Source: Hanleya hanleyi (Eukaryota > Mollusca > Polyplacophora > Lepidopleurida > Hanleyidae). From it: DNA of 64,000 nucleotides. Below, piece by piece: positions 31,127 to 41,140 of the stretch. Position numbers and translations under genes: made by a program. Location: assembly GCA_036873755.1 (NCBI GenBank), contig JAVTVY010033710.1, positions 1-64,000 of the forward strand. The letters run 5' to 3'. The notes below the pieces were generated by a model, which worked only from the letters and a program-made list of their open reading frames with translations, was not told the DNA's origin and made no database searches. Each line of letters opens with the position of its first letter. Positions within the stretch are counted from its first letter, which is position 1.

Positions 31127-33130
31127 TCACTCTTCCTTCGGCTTGGACTCGAGCCTCAGTGGTATACCCCTTTGTCCCAGTCCATGACACAGTCGGTCCG
31201 TTGATGTTTGCCGTGCTCCCCTCATGCTCTCTAGCTGTTGAATAACCATCTCCGCCACCGAATCCGGATTGTCACCACTGTCTGTAGCAATTTCCATCAA
31301 CGTACGGTAGACATACAGTCTGGCCTTGGTTAGCGACCCCATGACCACCTTGGCACCAGATTCTTTGAGAACTTTAGTCCCGGGAAGGACGAGCATATTA
31401 TATTTATCCATCAGATCCTGCAAACCCATGGTAACAGCAGATGCATCTGTCCACTCCAACATCATTGCCACAGCCTCCCAGTGAGCTAGCTTCTGCTTTG
31501 GGCGAAGGCACTTCCAATTGATTGGTGGCCATTGTCTCTCCTGTCCTCGGACTCCAATTATTATTTGGCATGGGGCATCCCACTCCCGTCTGGCAGGTGG
31601 TAAAAGTGGCAGGCATCCATACTCCAACAGTTGTCTTGCTCTAAGGCGATGGTTCTGTCTGATGTTTGGTATGTTGGATGGCAGCCTAGACTGTCGAGTG
31701 GTGTAAGGTGCCTCTGTTGACAAATCTAGTGGTGCTGGCTCAGCCGCAGGAAGGGATGTCCTGGTGGAGGGAACTCTTAGATGAGATGATGGCTGGGCGG
31801 TGGAGGTAACAGGTCGAGTGGAACAAGAAAGATCAAGCGGAGTTTCAGAATCTAGATGAACAGATGGCAGAATGGCAGCAGTAGGTTGTGTAGGTACTGA
31901 TAAATTAAGTGGAACAGTCATACTGTGAACAGTCTGCTTTAATGCATGAGCATGAGATGGCCGAGAGTGATCCGATGGTAGTTGAGTGGCAGGAACAGGT
32001 TGAGGGGATGGAGGGTTGATTGTTGTGAATACTGATAGTGGAAGAGGTGTGCTGCTCGGGGATTTTCCTTCTAATGGTAAACTGACTGGATCTGTCGTTG
32101 GAGAAGTTGATGCCTCTACAAGTAGGGATTGATGGTCAGGGTGTTCCTCTGTTGATGGCTCCAGTAACTGCGGCTCATCCTCAGGTTGATATTCCGGTGT
32201 GAGAGTCCTTGGTGATGGTTCTAAGAAGATGGCTGTGTCTAATGTTGGTGAACTTATTGGAGCAGGGACAACTGTTTGTAGGGTACTAGGCTCGAGTCCA
32301 AAGGTTATAAGAGACATCACTGGCTTGATCCATCTGCGGAGCTCAGTGATCCGGGATGGCTCTACTCCCAAGGCAGCAGCCACATCCTTGGCCACACGAG
32401 CAAAGCTGGCGGATACTGTATATCCATCTTCTGTGGGCCTGGACAAGTCCGTCTCCTTTTGAATTAGTATCATCTTCCGGGCGATGGACTGCATGCCCCG
32501 AGCGTCAGCATATGTAGACGAAGAAAGAGTGGCACCATACCACAAATTGGAGATATTTCTACCCACCAGCCATGCCCAGATGTAGTTTGGCTTCATCTGT
32601 ATATCCACAACTCTGAGTGGTTCTGTTGTAGGTGGCTTTTCTGGGTGATATACAGATGAAGTCTCTGAGAGTCGTGGTTGCTTCGCTGGTGAAGGTTGAC
32701 AGATCACACTCTTCAGCGGGGATGAAGTGCGAGTCCGCACCATGGTATGCCATCCGTCTTCCCACTGCTGGAGACTCCGACTTGGTTTATGGCATTTGCT
32801 TAGCCAGCTCTTCACCAGTTGTCTGGCGGTGGATGAAGCGTTGGCTGTCCAGCTTGGTGTAGATACAAGGCGCCGGTAGTCGTCAGGACATGTTGCCAAC
32901 CAGATGCCATTCGGCTCACCCCACATGTCTTTGGGTAGATCCCTTGCGATGGTGGTGTGGATGCCTTCAACATGTTGTTTAAGGTCCACCTGACGTCGAA
33001 AAGTCTTCTCTTCGAAGCAGAATGGACAGATGACTTGGAGGCTTTGATGAACCTTGGACATCATATGGCTTTTCAGAGCCTTCTTGGTGGGGAAGGTTCG
33101 TGGGGAACAATCGTTTGTCTTGGACGACAT
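31127..33130 (-). CDS. Retrotransposon ORF3: C2H2 finger protein with PxDLS motifs
   Basis: This is a 667-codon open frame between pol and the 3' LTR, where some Gypsy elements carry env. It has no signal peptide or membrane helix. Residues 35-58 form one canonical C2H2 finger (C35, C38, H53, H58: CPFCFEEKTFRRQVDLKQH). A partial finger precedes it (C8, H22, H28, with one Cys missing). The middle (about 280-480) is Pro/Ser/Thr-rich and contains PLNLS at 407-411, PLDLS at 431-435 and PLDLS at 467-471. These match the PxDLS docking motif of the corepressor CtBP. The C-terminal 150 residues look folded, with QKLAHWEAVAMMLEWTD. The likely role is nuclear DNA- or RNA-binding with corepressor recruitment, which is inference. 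It resembles no retroviral protein I know. Confidence 0.7.
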   Translation of the reverse strand: MSSKTNDCSPRTFPTKKALKSHMMSKVHQSLQVICPFCFEEKTFRRQVDLKQHVEGIHTTIARDLPKDMWGEPNGIWLATCPDDYRRLVSTPSWTANASSTARQLVKSWLSKCHKPSRSLQQWEDGWHTMVRTRTSSPLKSVICQPSPAKQPRLSETSSVYHPEKPPTTEPLRVVDIQMKPNYIWAWLVGRNISNLWYGATLSSSTYADARGMQSIARKMILIQKETDLSRPTEDGYTVSASFARVAKDVAAALGVEPSRITELRRWIKPVMSLITFGLEPSTLQTVVPAPISSPTLDTAIFLEPSPRTLTPEYQPEDEPQLLEPSTEEHPDHQSLLVEASTSPTTDPVSLPLEGKSPSSTPLPLSVFTTINPPSPQPVPATQLPSDHSRPSHAHALKQTVHSMTVPLNLSVPTQPTAAILPSVHLDSETPLDLSCSTRPVTSTAQPSSHLRVPSTRTSLPAAEPAPLDLSTEAPYTTRQSRLPSNIPNIRQNHRLRARQLLEYGCLPLLPPARREWDAPCQIIIGVRGQERQWPPINWKCLRPKQKLAHWEAVAMMLEWTDASAVTMGLQDLMDKYNMLVLPGTKVLKESGAKVVMGSLTKARLYVYRTLMEIATDSGDNPDSVAEMVIQQLESMRGARQTSTDRLCHGLGQRGIPLRLESKPKEE

Positions 33131-33698
33131 TCTGAAAGATACAAGACCAGATTAAGGATGGTTTTCAGGGGTAGATACGTTTTCATTTAATTTAGGCAGC
33201 CAGCCATCTCGGCCATCACACTACTCAGCCTTTCATCGAGGTTTAAAGTTATTTTTGTTTGTTTGTTTAGGGAATTCACACTTATAGCACATTTTAAATG
33301 TTGCATGGGCTCAATCTATCAACACTAGGCTTTGTGGAACAGGAATACTACTCAAGTCTTCTACTTGAAACAATGACTGAGTTACATCAGTCGAAGAGGC
33401 GGTTGGATCCACATCCAGCTTGGGGTGATCAATCCCTTGCCGACTCCAAAACGCCAGTGACTTGGGAGCTTCCTAGTTGTGGCAACTACAATTGCCTCCA
33501 TATGCTACACATAGCATCAACATCTTCATCCATCAAATTCCCCTCAATTCCACAAACTTAGTCTATCTCCTCTCATCTAGGAGTCACTGAAAAAGCCCCA
33601 AAGACATTCTCCCAGCGATGTGCTAACCGCCCTTCTGGTTTGAACTTCCCTAAAACAAAAAACAATTTAACCAAGACTGAAAGTGAAGCCTCCATCAT
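33131..33698. other. Gap between pol and ORF3 of the retrotransposon
   Basis: 568 bp without a supported gene. An 87-codon plus-strand frame at 33298-33561 runs antisense to the element and has no recognisable features. It may contain splice or promoter signals for ORF3. Confidence 0.4.
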
Positions 33699-36600
33699 CT
33701 AGGCTGTCTTTGCTGCTGTGTACCAAGTGGGCGGGTGTCGCCCTTTGTACACCATCAAACGATCAATGTGAACAACCTTGGGCTGCTGTCTTCGAGAGAT
33801 CTTCACCAAGTAATTTATGTCGTCAATTTTGTCCGTGATGACGAAAGGTCCCTTCCATCTAGAGGTAAGTTTGTGACATACACCAGGCTTCCGCACAGGG
33901 CTGTACATCCAGACAGCTTGGCCAGGCGTCAGTGGTCTTTTCTTGGCCTTCAGGTCGTAATGTCTCTTCTGATATTCAGCCCGTTTCTTCAATGTGTTTC
34001 GAGCTACCTCATGCGCTTCCTCTAGAGCACAATGAAGTTCTGATATATACTCGCACACATTATGAGGTTCATTATCCTCTTCCAGTTCGGGTCGCCCTGT
34101 GAATGCCTCCATCGGAAGAACGTTCTCCCTACCAAAAACCATCATATTCGGTGATTTCCCTATCGTGGCGTGTTTGGAAGCACGGTAAGCCATCATGACT
34201 TGTGGCAGAAATTCATCCCATGTCTGTTGTCTTCTCTCACAGTACATGGTCAGCATAGCGGCTACTGTTTTGCTAAATCGTTCCACGGTACCGTTGGCTT
34301 GAGGTCTATAAGCACTGGTACGAGTTTTGTCAACTTGCAATAGATCACAGACTTCACGAAACAGTTGGGATCCAAAGTTAGTCCCTTGGTCAGAGTGGAC
34401 TTGCAACGGTGTGCCAAATCTGCAGATGAACTCATTCAGCAGAGCATTAGCAATGGTTTGGCTCTCTTGGTTCGGAATTGGTACTGCCTCCGTCCACTTC
34501 GTAAAGCAGTCTGTTATGACCAAGATGTATCTGTTGCGGTTGTTCGTCACTGGTAGAGGTCCTAAGATATCTAGAGCCACCTTCTCCATGGGCTCTCCAA
34601 CGAGATACGACCCAAGAGGACCTTTGCCTTGATGCTTTGCTGGTTTTCGAGCGGCACAGAAATCACACTCGATACAGTACCGCTCAATATCCGCTTTCAT
34701 TGCGGGCCAATAGAAGGCATGCTTGACCTTGCTCAGGGTTTTATCTACGCCTAGATGCCCAGCAGATGGAATGTCATGGTAATGCCTGAGGACAGTTGCT
34801 CTACAAGTTTTAGGGACCAATAGCTGATGAACAACCTGATTGTTGTCATCTGTCCACTGCCTATAGACCATTCCTCCGTGAAGCTCCAGCCTATCCCAGT
34901 GTCGCCATATGGTCTTGAGCCTAGAGGAGAGGTGAGAGATGGAAGACCACTCAGGTCTGCTCTTGCCCTCCTGCAGGGGAATCATGATAGGACCAATATC
35001 TTTGTCCTCTAACTGCTGTTGATGGACTTCCTCTGGCGACCAACTGTCGAGGATGACTTGATTTAGTTTCAAGCCTGTAGTAGTAGGCTGTTGACTTCTG
35101 GTAGAAACACGGACAGCTGCCATTGCAATGGCTTTCCCCTCATCATGATGCGATATGGGAAAGTCATTGACAGGTTTTGGAACTGTTACTGTGTCTGCAC
35201 AGCAATGCTCCTCCTCGTCAAAGGCTTCATTTAAGTCATTTTGCCTTGTACATGACTTGCACGGATTTTTTGACATGGCGTCAGCATTGCTATGTTTTCG
35301 CCCTGCTCGATGTGTCACCTCTAGGTTATATGTTCCCAGCTCCTGCAGCCATCTAGCCACTTGACCTGATGGGGTCTTCAGACTCCTCATCCAACTGACT
35401 GCTGCATTATCAGTACGCAGGAGAACATGTTGACCATAGAGGTAAGGGTGGAACTTCCTCAAGGCTACAACCACTGCCAGAAGTTCCTTCCTGGTAACAC
35501 AATATGATCGCTCTGGTTTTGTCATTGCTTTGCTCATATAAGCGATGACACGTTCTGAGTCATTCTGACTCTGAGATAGGACGGCACCCACAGCCACATC
35601 ACTAGCATCTGTATCCAAGATAAATGGACACCCAATCATTGGATATGCAAGGATAGGTGGCGTTGTCAGAGCTTTCTGTAGTCCTGAGAAGGAGTCTTCA
35701 CACTCTGATGTCCACTCAAAGTTTGACTTTGCCTCCGTCAGTCTGTGGAGTGGTCTGGCAACATTGGCGAAACCTTGGATAAAGCGCCGGTAATAAGAGC
35801 AGAGGCCGAGGTAGCTCCTAACTTGTTTGCGTGTCTGTGGACGGGGCCAATTGATGACTGCAGATATTTTTTCAGGATCAGTCTGAACTCCATCTTCAGA
35901 GACAATACGCCCGAGAAATTTTACACTTTTCTGGAAGAAGGTACACTTACTGGGCTTCAACTTCAACCCAGCTTCCGAGAGACGTTCAAAAACGTGCTCT
36001 AGTCTCTGTATACATTGCCTGAAGTCAATTACAGGGACAATGATGTCATCTATGTACAAAAGACACTCCTCCCACTGCAAACCCCTCAGAACATTCTCCA
36101 TCAGTCTTTCAAATGTAGATGGCGCATTTACCAGGCCAAACGGCATAACAGTAAATTGGTATAACCCATGGGTGGTGGTAAATGCGGTTTTCTCCTTGTC
36201 CTCCAATGCCATTCCAATTTGCCAGAACCCTGAGTTCAAATCCATCGAGTTGAACCACTTTGCCCCGGAAAGAGAGTCCAGGCACTCGTCAACTCGTGGC
36301 AGAGGATAGGCGTCTTTGGCAGTGACATCATTTAAGCGTCTGTAATCGACGCTGAAGCGGGTTGTACCATCTTTCTTTGTGCATAGCACAATAGGAGAGG
36401 CCCATGCACTGTTGGAAGGTTCAATTATGCCTCTCTCATTCATTTTCTTCAACTCTTCTTCCTCAATCTGGCGTTTGCCGAGAGGCAATCGTCTTGGTGG
36501 CTGTCGAATAGGTCGAGCCGAACCAGTGTGGATTTGGTGCTCTACCTTAGTAGTTCTGCCCAAATCTCCTGAAGAACTGGAAAATATATCTTCATATCTA

Positions 36601-37568
36601 GAAAGCAACTCTGCAAATGACTGTATTTCTGCTTCATTCAGATGAGCAGAGCTTTGGACCAATAAGAGTTCCAAGTGCTCTGGAAGGACAGCTGGTGCAG
36701 CTTCATTCCTCGCCACTCTACATGGAGTGATCATTTCCAATGACATCTTCATGTCATAAGATGACCGACATATTCCAAGCCTGGTGCTAGGATAGAGGAT
36801 GGCTTCACTGTCATCGTAATTCACCACCTTAACAAGTTGATGGGGGGACCTAGTATCAACTATGCCCTGGACTACCCTCAACCCTTTCCGTTGGAAAAGC
36901 TCAACTGATGGTTCAACTACACCTGCTGGAGCCAGGTGTTCACTCTTTGGGATGTCAATTTCCACCCAACCCACTGAGTAAGGCGGAATAGAGGTCACTT
37001 GGTGCACCTGTACTTGACAGCTCATCTCTGCTTCCCCACCAATCCAGCAAGAGATGTTCTGATGCGCTGTTCTCCGTCTCAACCACTTGTAATCAATCTC
37101 TATGACATGGGCCAAGAGAAAATCTTGTCCTAAAATTCCCTCTGTGGTAATGTCACAGATAACCATGGCCTGGCTGTAAATTGCATCTCCCAGTTGCAGT
37201 CTAAGAATGGTGTTGCCGTGAAGCTGGAGTTTTCCACCATTAACTCCAAGAATGCTATTGTTAGATTGAGAGACTTGGGGTTTATGCTCCTCGTCGATCT
37301 CTTCAAAAACACATCTGGATAGCAAAGTGATGGTAGAGCCACTGTCGATTAGTAGGTGTATTGGCTTGTCCAGACCTTCTAAACGACAGGAGGTGAAGAG
37401 ACCATTGTCCCATTTGGCTATTTTTCTGGACGAATTGCCAACACGAGATATACCTCTATAACCAGAGTTGGTATCTATTTCCGTAACCCCAGGTTCGTTG
37501 CTCACCGGACTGCTTTGAGTGCCACTGAGAGAGGTGCAATTTCCAGCAGGCCTTTCCATTCCCGTCAA
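33699..37568 (-). CDS. pol: Gypsy pol polyprotein (protease, RT, RNase H, integrase)
   Basis: A 1289-codon intact frame. The aspartic protease is marked by LLIDSGSTITLL (D75). The reverse transcriptase spans about 350-560, with LLYIDDII (YIDD at 505-508). RNase H spans about 650-765 (FILDTDASDVAVGAVLS). The integrase zinc finger has H931/H938 and C968/C971, and its catalytic core has D1000, D1060 and E1096 with exactly 35 residues between the last two. A GPY/F-like tail follows (RWKGPFVITDKI, KVVHIDRLMVYKG). Together these activities copy the RNA to DNA and insert it. The ATG lies 8 nt after the gag stop in another frame. The pol frame is open back past the gag end, so a ribosomal frameshift near the junction is the likely expression route. 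No inactivating change is seen. Confidence 0.95.
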   Translation of the reverse strand: MTGMERPAGNCTSLSGTQSSPVSNEPGVTEIDTNSGYRGISRVGNSSRKIAKWDNGLFTSCRLEGLDKPIHLLIDSGSTITLLSRCVFEEIDEEHKPQVSQSNNSILGVNGGKLQLHGNTILRLQLGDAIYSQAMVICDITTEGILGQDFLLAHVIEIDYKWLRRRTAHQNISCWIGGEAEMSCQVQVHQVTSIPPYSVGWVEIDIPKSEHLAPAGVVEPSVELFQRKGLRVVQGIVDTRSPHQLVKVVNYDDSEAILYPSTRLGICRSSYDMKMSLEMITPCRVARNEAAPAVLPEHLELLLVQSSAHLNEAEIQSFAELLSRYEDIFSSSSGDLGRTTKVEHQIHTGSARPIRQPPRRLPLGKRQIEEEELKKMNERGIIEPSNSAWASPIVLCTKKDGTTRFSVDYRRLNDVTAKDAYPLPRVDECLDSLSGAKWFNSMDLNSGFWQIGMALEDKEKTAFTTTHGLYQFTVMPFGLVNAPSTFERLMENVLRGLQWEECLLYIDDIIVPVIDFRQCIQRLEHVFERLSEAGLKLKPSKCTFFQKSVKFLGRIVSEDGVQTDPEKISAVINWPRPQTRKQVRSYLGLCSYYRRFIQGFANVARPLHRLTEAKSNFEWTSECEDSFSGLQKALTTPPILAYPMIGCPFILDTDASDVAVGAVLSQSQNDSERVIAYMSKAMTKPERSYCVTRKELLAVVVALRKFHPYLYGQHVLLRTDNAAVSWMRSLKTPSGQVARWLQELGTYNLEVTHRAGRKHSNADAMSKNPCKSCTRQNDLNEAFDEEEHCCADTVTVPKPVNDFPISHHDEGKAIAMAAVRVSTRSQQPTTTGLKLNQVILDSWSPEEVHQQQLEDKDIGPIMIPLQEGKSRPEWSSISHLSSRLKTIWRHWDRLELHGGMVYRQWTDDNNQVVHQLLVPKTCRATVLRHYHDIPSAGHLGVDKTLSKVKHAFYWPAMKADIERYCIECDFCAARKPAKHQGKGPLGSYLVGEPMEKVALDILGPLPVTNNRNRYILVITDCFTKWTEAVPIPNQESQTIANALLNEFICRFGTPLQVHSDQGTNFGSQLFREVCDLLQVDKTRTSAYRPQANGTVERFSKTVAAMLTMYCERRQQTWDEFLPQVMMAYRASKHATIGKSPNMMVFGRENVLPMEAFTGRPELEEDNEPHNVCEYISELHCALEEAHEVARNTLKKRAEYQKRHYDLKAKKRPLTPGQAVWMYSPVRKPGVCHKLTSRWKGPFVITDKIDDINYLVKISRRQQPKVVHIDRLMVYKGRHPPTWYTAAKTA

Positions 37569-37576
37569 CTTGCGGC

Positions 37577-38569
37577 CTAGTGTGTTGACGGGTGCTCGTT
37601 TCCCGAAAAGTCCATCAGATTTGTTTCATCCTGACGATTCTCTTGGGAAGAAATCCTAATTGGACACTGTCTAAAAAAATGGTGAGGCGAGTCACAAATG
37701 AAGCAGGTCTTGTTGTTCTGCTCAAATCGCCTGAATGTGTTTGGCCTTCCATTTTCCAACCTTTCTCGACGCTGAACTAGACCTCCCATTGGGGCTGAAT
37801 TGAATTTGCTATTTGGGAAGTTGAACTGTGTCTGTCCTGTTGGAGCAGGATTAGCAGCTCTTACAGGCTGCATTTTTCCTTTAGGAGTTCCCTGGATGGC
37901 CTCGAAGCGTTCAATCACCTCCACTGCACTGGAGATTGACTGACATTCTTTATCAATACAACGACATTTCATTTCTGTATCAATAGATTTGTACAGTTGA
38001 TTCAAGGCGAGTGCCTCCTGGGCCCGAGTATCCAGCATTGGGTAGGCCTTTTGGGCCATTTGTCGCAAATCATCACCAAGAGCAGCGATTTTCTCCCCTT
38101 GGTTTCGACGTCTGGCTTCCAGTCTCGATAGCCACCTGTTCTGTTGGCGACTACTACCAAAACGTTGCTCCAGTTTCCTCGACAAAGTTCGAAATGATCT
38201 TTTATCCTCAGAAGAAAGACCAATATAGAATGTCCTAGCTGGCCCTCGCAGGCTGGTTGCTAATGCGAGGACCTTCTCCCTTTCAGTCCAGCCACCAAGC
38301 TCGGCACAGTCCGAGAAATGGGGAAAATACTCTTCCCAGTCATCTTTCCCATTGTAGGACTCCGGTTTTAGCCGAAGGTGTGATGGATGAAATGTGCAGT
38401 TGTCCTCCATACTAGAGTTTTGTGTCGCAGCTGAACCAGGGGTGCCACTGTGGTTCCCACCATTTGAATTCTGGCCGTTATCTAGTAGTGATGCTTCTTC
38501 CCTAACCTCGTGGTTAGGTATTTCATTGTCAGAGTCTGCTTCTGCCTCCAAAACATTTTTCTCTGGCAC
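37577..38569 (-). CDS. gag: Gypsy gag (capsid-nucleocapsid)
   Basis: A 330-codon frame directly upstream of pol. Residues about 70-220 are the helical retrotransposon capsid region (YNGKDDWEEYFPHFSDCAEL, then LATSLRGPARTFYIGLS). A single CCHC zinc knuckle, CFICDSPHHFFRQC, lies at about 290-303 (CX2CX4HX4C). The acidic N-terminus (about 1-50) is disordered. Gag forms the cytoplasmic particle that packages element RNA. The stop at 37577 is followed within 12 nt by the pol ATG. Confidence 0.9.
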   Translation of the reverse strand: MPEKNVLEAEADSDNEIPNHEVREEASLLDNGQNSNGGNHSGTPGSAATQNSSMEDNCTFHPSHLRLKPESYNGKDDWEEYFPHFSDCAELGGWTEREKVLALATSLRGPARTFYIGLSSEDKRSFRTLSRKLEQRFGSSRQQNRWLSRLEARRRNQGEKIAALGDDLRQMAQKAYPMLDTRAQEALALNQLYKSIDTEMKCRCIDKECQSISSAVEVIERFEAIQGTPKGKMQPVRAANPAPTGQTQFNFPNSKFNSAPMGGLVQRRERLENGRPNTFRRFEQNNKTCFICDSPHHFFRQCPIRISSQENRQDETNLMDFSGNEHPSTH

Positions 38570-38745
38570 GTTGCACAGTAGATAATCACCATGCCCAGTT
38601 TGATGTCCTTTACGTATTCGAGGATGAAATGTGACCTCGATATCTGGACTCTCTGCTATGACTTCTGTTGAAAATGGCAGAATTTAAATATGACCACCAC
38701 ACCGTTCAGGGTTCGTATCGCTGGATGCTGTGTAGAATTACAACA

Positions 38746-38762
38746 TCCCACTTCTGACACCA
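38746..38762 (-). promoter_or_regulatory. Primer-binding site, complementary to tRNA-Leu
   Basis: On the minus strand TGGTGTCAGAAGTGGGA is the exact complement of a eukaryotic tRNA-Leu(CAA) 3' end including CCA. It lies one base inside the 5' LTR end at 38764 and 177 bp before the gag ATG, and so fixes the inner LTR boundary. Confidence 0.85.
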
Positions 38763-38763
38763 G

Positions 38764-40522
38764 TGTAATATCCAGCGTAACTAGATATTGTATAACTGAA
38801 AGTGTGATGCTGTCAAGTGGGCAGGTGAGACGCATTTGCGTTCTATATTATTCTGAGTGATATCCAACTCTGGTCGGCCGTCGTAGTATCAAGTCAAATC
38901 CGACATTCATTAATGAAATACTAGGCTGATGGCATTGTATTGTATTCACACGGGAATATCAATATCACGTTCAATAAAGATGATAAAACAAGATTTCAAA
39001 GTCTGATGATATTCTGTTTATTCTGTGGTAAGTCCAATATGACCATATATGGTGAAATGATGATAGCTCATGATATACTGATTCAATATATCAACTACTA
39101 ATGAACACACTTTGAACTGCCAGATAAAAAGGTAATATGCACTCTCAATACTACTAATTTATGCCCAATTGTGCTAAAGTGTGAATTCCTGCCAATGGAT
39201 CATATTTGTAATGGATGTTATGCAGAAAATGGCCACTGACGAGTGTGATGACATGAGATAGCTGCCTGGTGATGAAATAGAAATAAATTAATATATTTAT
39301 TTCTTTGTCGAGATGAATCCAGAGATACATGCAGTTTTCAGGTCTAAATCGTTTGTTGAGTAATTTTGGTTCTTTGCCGAGAAGTGTAGTCAATATCAAT
39401 CTTTAATTCATATTACCTGTTGTGGAGTTGTATTCAGTGTTAAAAACTGATCAGGTAATATTGTATGGTGTTGTTGTTGTTGCGATGTATCTCCGGCCGT
39501 GGTGGCCAGCTATCTGCCATCTTCGTCAGGAGCGCTCTATTTTTACTAATGCTGGTGGTCACATGGTGCAGAACAACCAATCAAATTACAGGATTACCGC
39601 TGAACCGAAGTCGGGAGAACTATTTGCCAGGACAATAATTGCGATTACTAATTGAAATATATAATATTGGAGGGAGCTCCAGATGTCAAAGAGGAGCGTT
39701 TTTATTATAGTTATTAGATATATAAATACTTCTACTGGAAGAACTATATAAATATCACCGCTCCCTCAGCAAGACACTCGGACACGGCTAGAACAACAAG
39801 ATGGCGATACATATGCTGAGCTGAGTGAAGGTGAGTCGGGAGGGTAGGTCACTTTGACGATAAAAATAATGGTTATGTTCTAGCCATCGATCATTGAAAA
39901 TATAATGAGAATTTTCTAAAGATTTCAAAGATTAGTTTCATAACTGTTGCAATAGTTACCTGATTCAATAATACTTCATGAAAAATCAGCAAAGTTTGAT
40001 GTAGACTTCTCTTCATGAATCAGATAGCAGACGAAAGGTGTAACGATTTATCAAGAAATAGTCCCTAGTAAAATCCGCCATATCGGCACATATGGACTTC
40101 ATCGAATGTCATAACAATTAAATTGAGCGTTATAACAATATAATGAACTTCAGTAAATCTCTAAATTACAATAAATAGCTTTAAGAAGCATAAACGAGCT
40201 GGTGGTGTACAAGGTCATGCACCAAGGTCACATTTCGTAAACACAAACAACATGGCCACATCCTTGAGCTGGATCAGGCAAACGTGATGAAAATATTATC
40301 AACTGTACAAGGTAAGTTAATCTCATTTACAACAGACAGCATATATATTATGTTAATAAATTTAAATCCACCCCCAATGCCCCAGTAGTTGATTTACGCC
40401 ATTTAGTACCTCCAAAACCACAGTTACAAATCATGTCAAAAGTGTATACAACAACAACACTCAGAGTGCGACAACCTGGCAGAGTGTGACAACTTATAAA
40501 ATATCCCTCGAAGGGTATTACA
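38764..40522 (-). repeat. 5' LTR, about 1.76 kb
   Basis: It is bounded by TGTAATA at 38764 and TATTACA at 40522, that is TG...CA with a 7-bp inverted terminus. Its outer end matches the truncated 3' LTR. On the minus strand TATATAA-like boxes occur at about 39720-39755 and could drive transcription. Short ORFs inside are not supported. The length is large for Gypsy elements. The inner three quarters have no partner copy in the window, so part of that length could be later insertion. Confidence 0.7.
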
Positions 40523-40859
40523 CTATGTATATATTTTAAAGAAAGAGCTGGATCAACCCATTATTATAAGACAAAACACTGATATGTTATAGAAAAATGA
40601 ATCTCGAATATTCCCCCCACCCCAAACCTTTTCCTAAAACACAAAAAAAATATTAAGAAGGCAAGAATAATTATGATGTAGCAGAACACGGACCGTCTGC
40701 CCTATTATGAAATTAGACAGGGACCATTGCTACGAAACTGTGGAGTGAGCCCATAGATCGTTAAGTCGTTGGGACCAGCGTTAAGGCGTTCCGACAGGCG
40801 CTGACGCGAGCAGTAGGAAGAAGACCGATTCTGTCGGACTGAGGGTGAAAGTGATGACA
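40523..40859. other. Junction region between retrotransposon and element 2
   Basis: Mostly AT-rich, without polymerase homology, so the retrotransposon did not simply split one element here. A GTCGTTGGGACCAGCGTTAAGG phrase near 40760 is related to one at about 43955 inside element 2. Confidence 0.45.
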
Positions 40860-41010
40860 TTTTGCGGATCACGTCGAGGCGTGAAGTCACGGATGACGTC
40901 ACATCCGGTCACGTGACATCTGGGTCACGTCCGTGTCAGTGGTCACGTCCGGCTCACTTCCTGTGACTTCCGGTCCAGTGATCTCCCTCTACATATAAGA
41001 CCCCAGTGAC
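40860..41010 (+). promoter_or_regulatory. Promoter-like region of element 2
   Basis: It has CRE-like TGACGTCA, several CACGTGAC/TCACGTCC boxes, ETS-like CTTCCGG and CTTCCTG, and CATATAAG (TATAA at 40994-40998) within 150 bp. An ATG follows at 41012. The combination resembles the promoter-like words in the fold-back arms and at 20.3 kb in element 1. Confidence 0.5.
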
Positions 41011-41011
41011 A

Positions 41012-41128
41012 ATGTCAGACCCAATGGGAAACCCACTCATGGACATTTGCGGTATTGGGTGTGACCCCTTGTTTTCTTCATCTCAAGCTGTAGAACACGA
41101 CGGGAGGGGTCTCCAGGCCATGCGTTGA
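41012..41128 (+). CDS. Short ORF, possible truncated element 2 gene start
   Basis: A 38-codon frame begins 14 bp after the TATA-like box region and ends just before the 153-bp repeat array. No family is recognised. It may be the beginning of a gene cut off when the repeats were inserted or rearranged, or chance. Confidence 0.2.
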   Translation: MSDPMGNPLMDICGIGCDPLFSSSQAVEHDGRGLQAMR

Positions 41129-41140
41129 ATCTTTTTGAGT

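Larger units (their letters stand above)
30686..40522 (-). mobile_element. Ty3/Gypsy-type LTR retrotransposon with extra ORF
   Basis: The order on the minus strand is 5' LTR (38764-40522), primer site (38746-38762), gag, pol, a zinc-finger ORF3, polypurine tract (31071-31082), then a 3' LTR cut short at 30686. The gag, pol and ORF3 frames are all open. Shared LTR sequence shows only about five substitutions in 385 bp plus one 59-bp indel, so the insertion is young compared with the virus-like element beside it. No target duplication is visible, because the truncated 3' LTR removes the true right-hand junction. Left-flank sequence is element 1 polymerase; right-flank sequence is not. Confidence 0.9.

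Noticed and set aside
31127..33130. Retroviral envelope protein in the env position
   Set aside because: No signal peptide, no transmembrane helix, no furin-type site; instead a C2H2 finger and PxDLS motifs.
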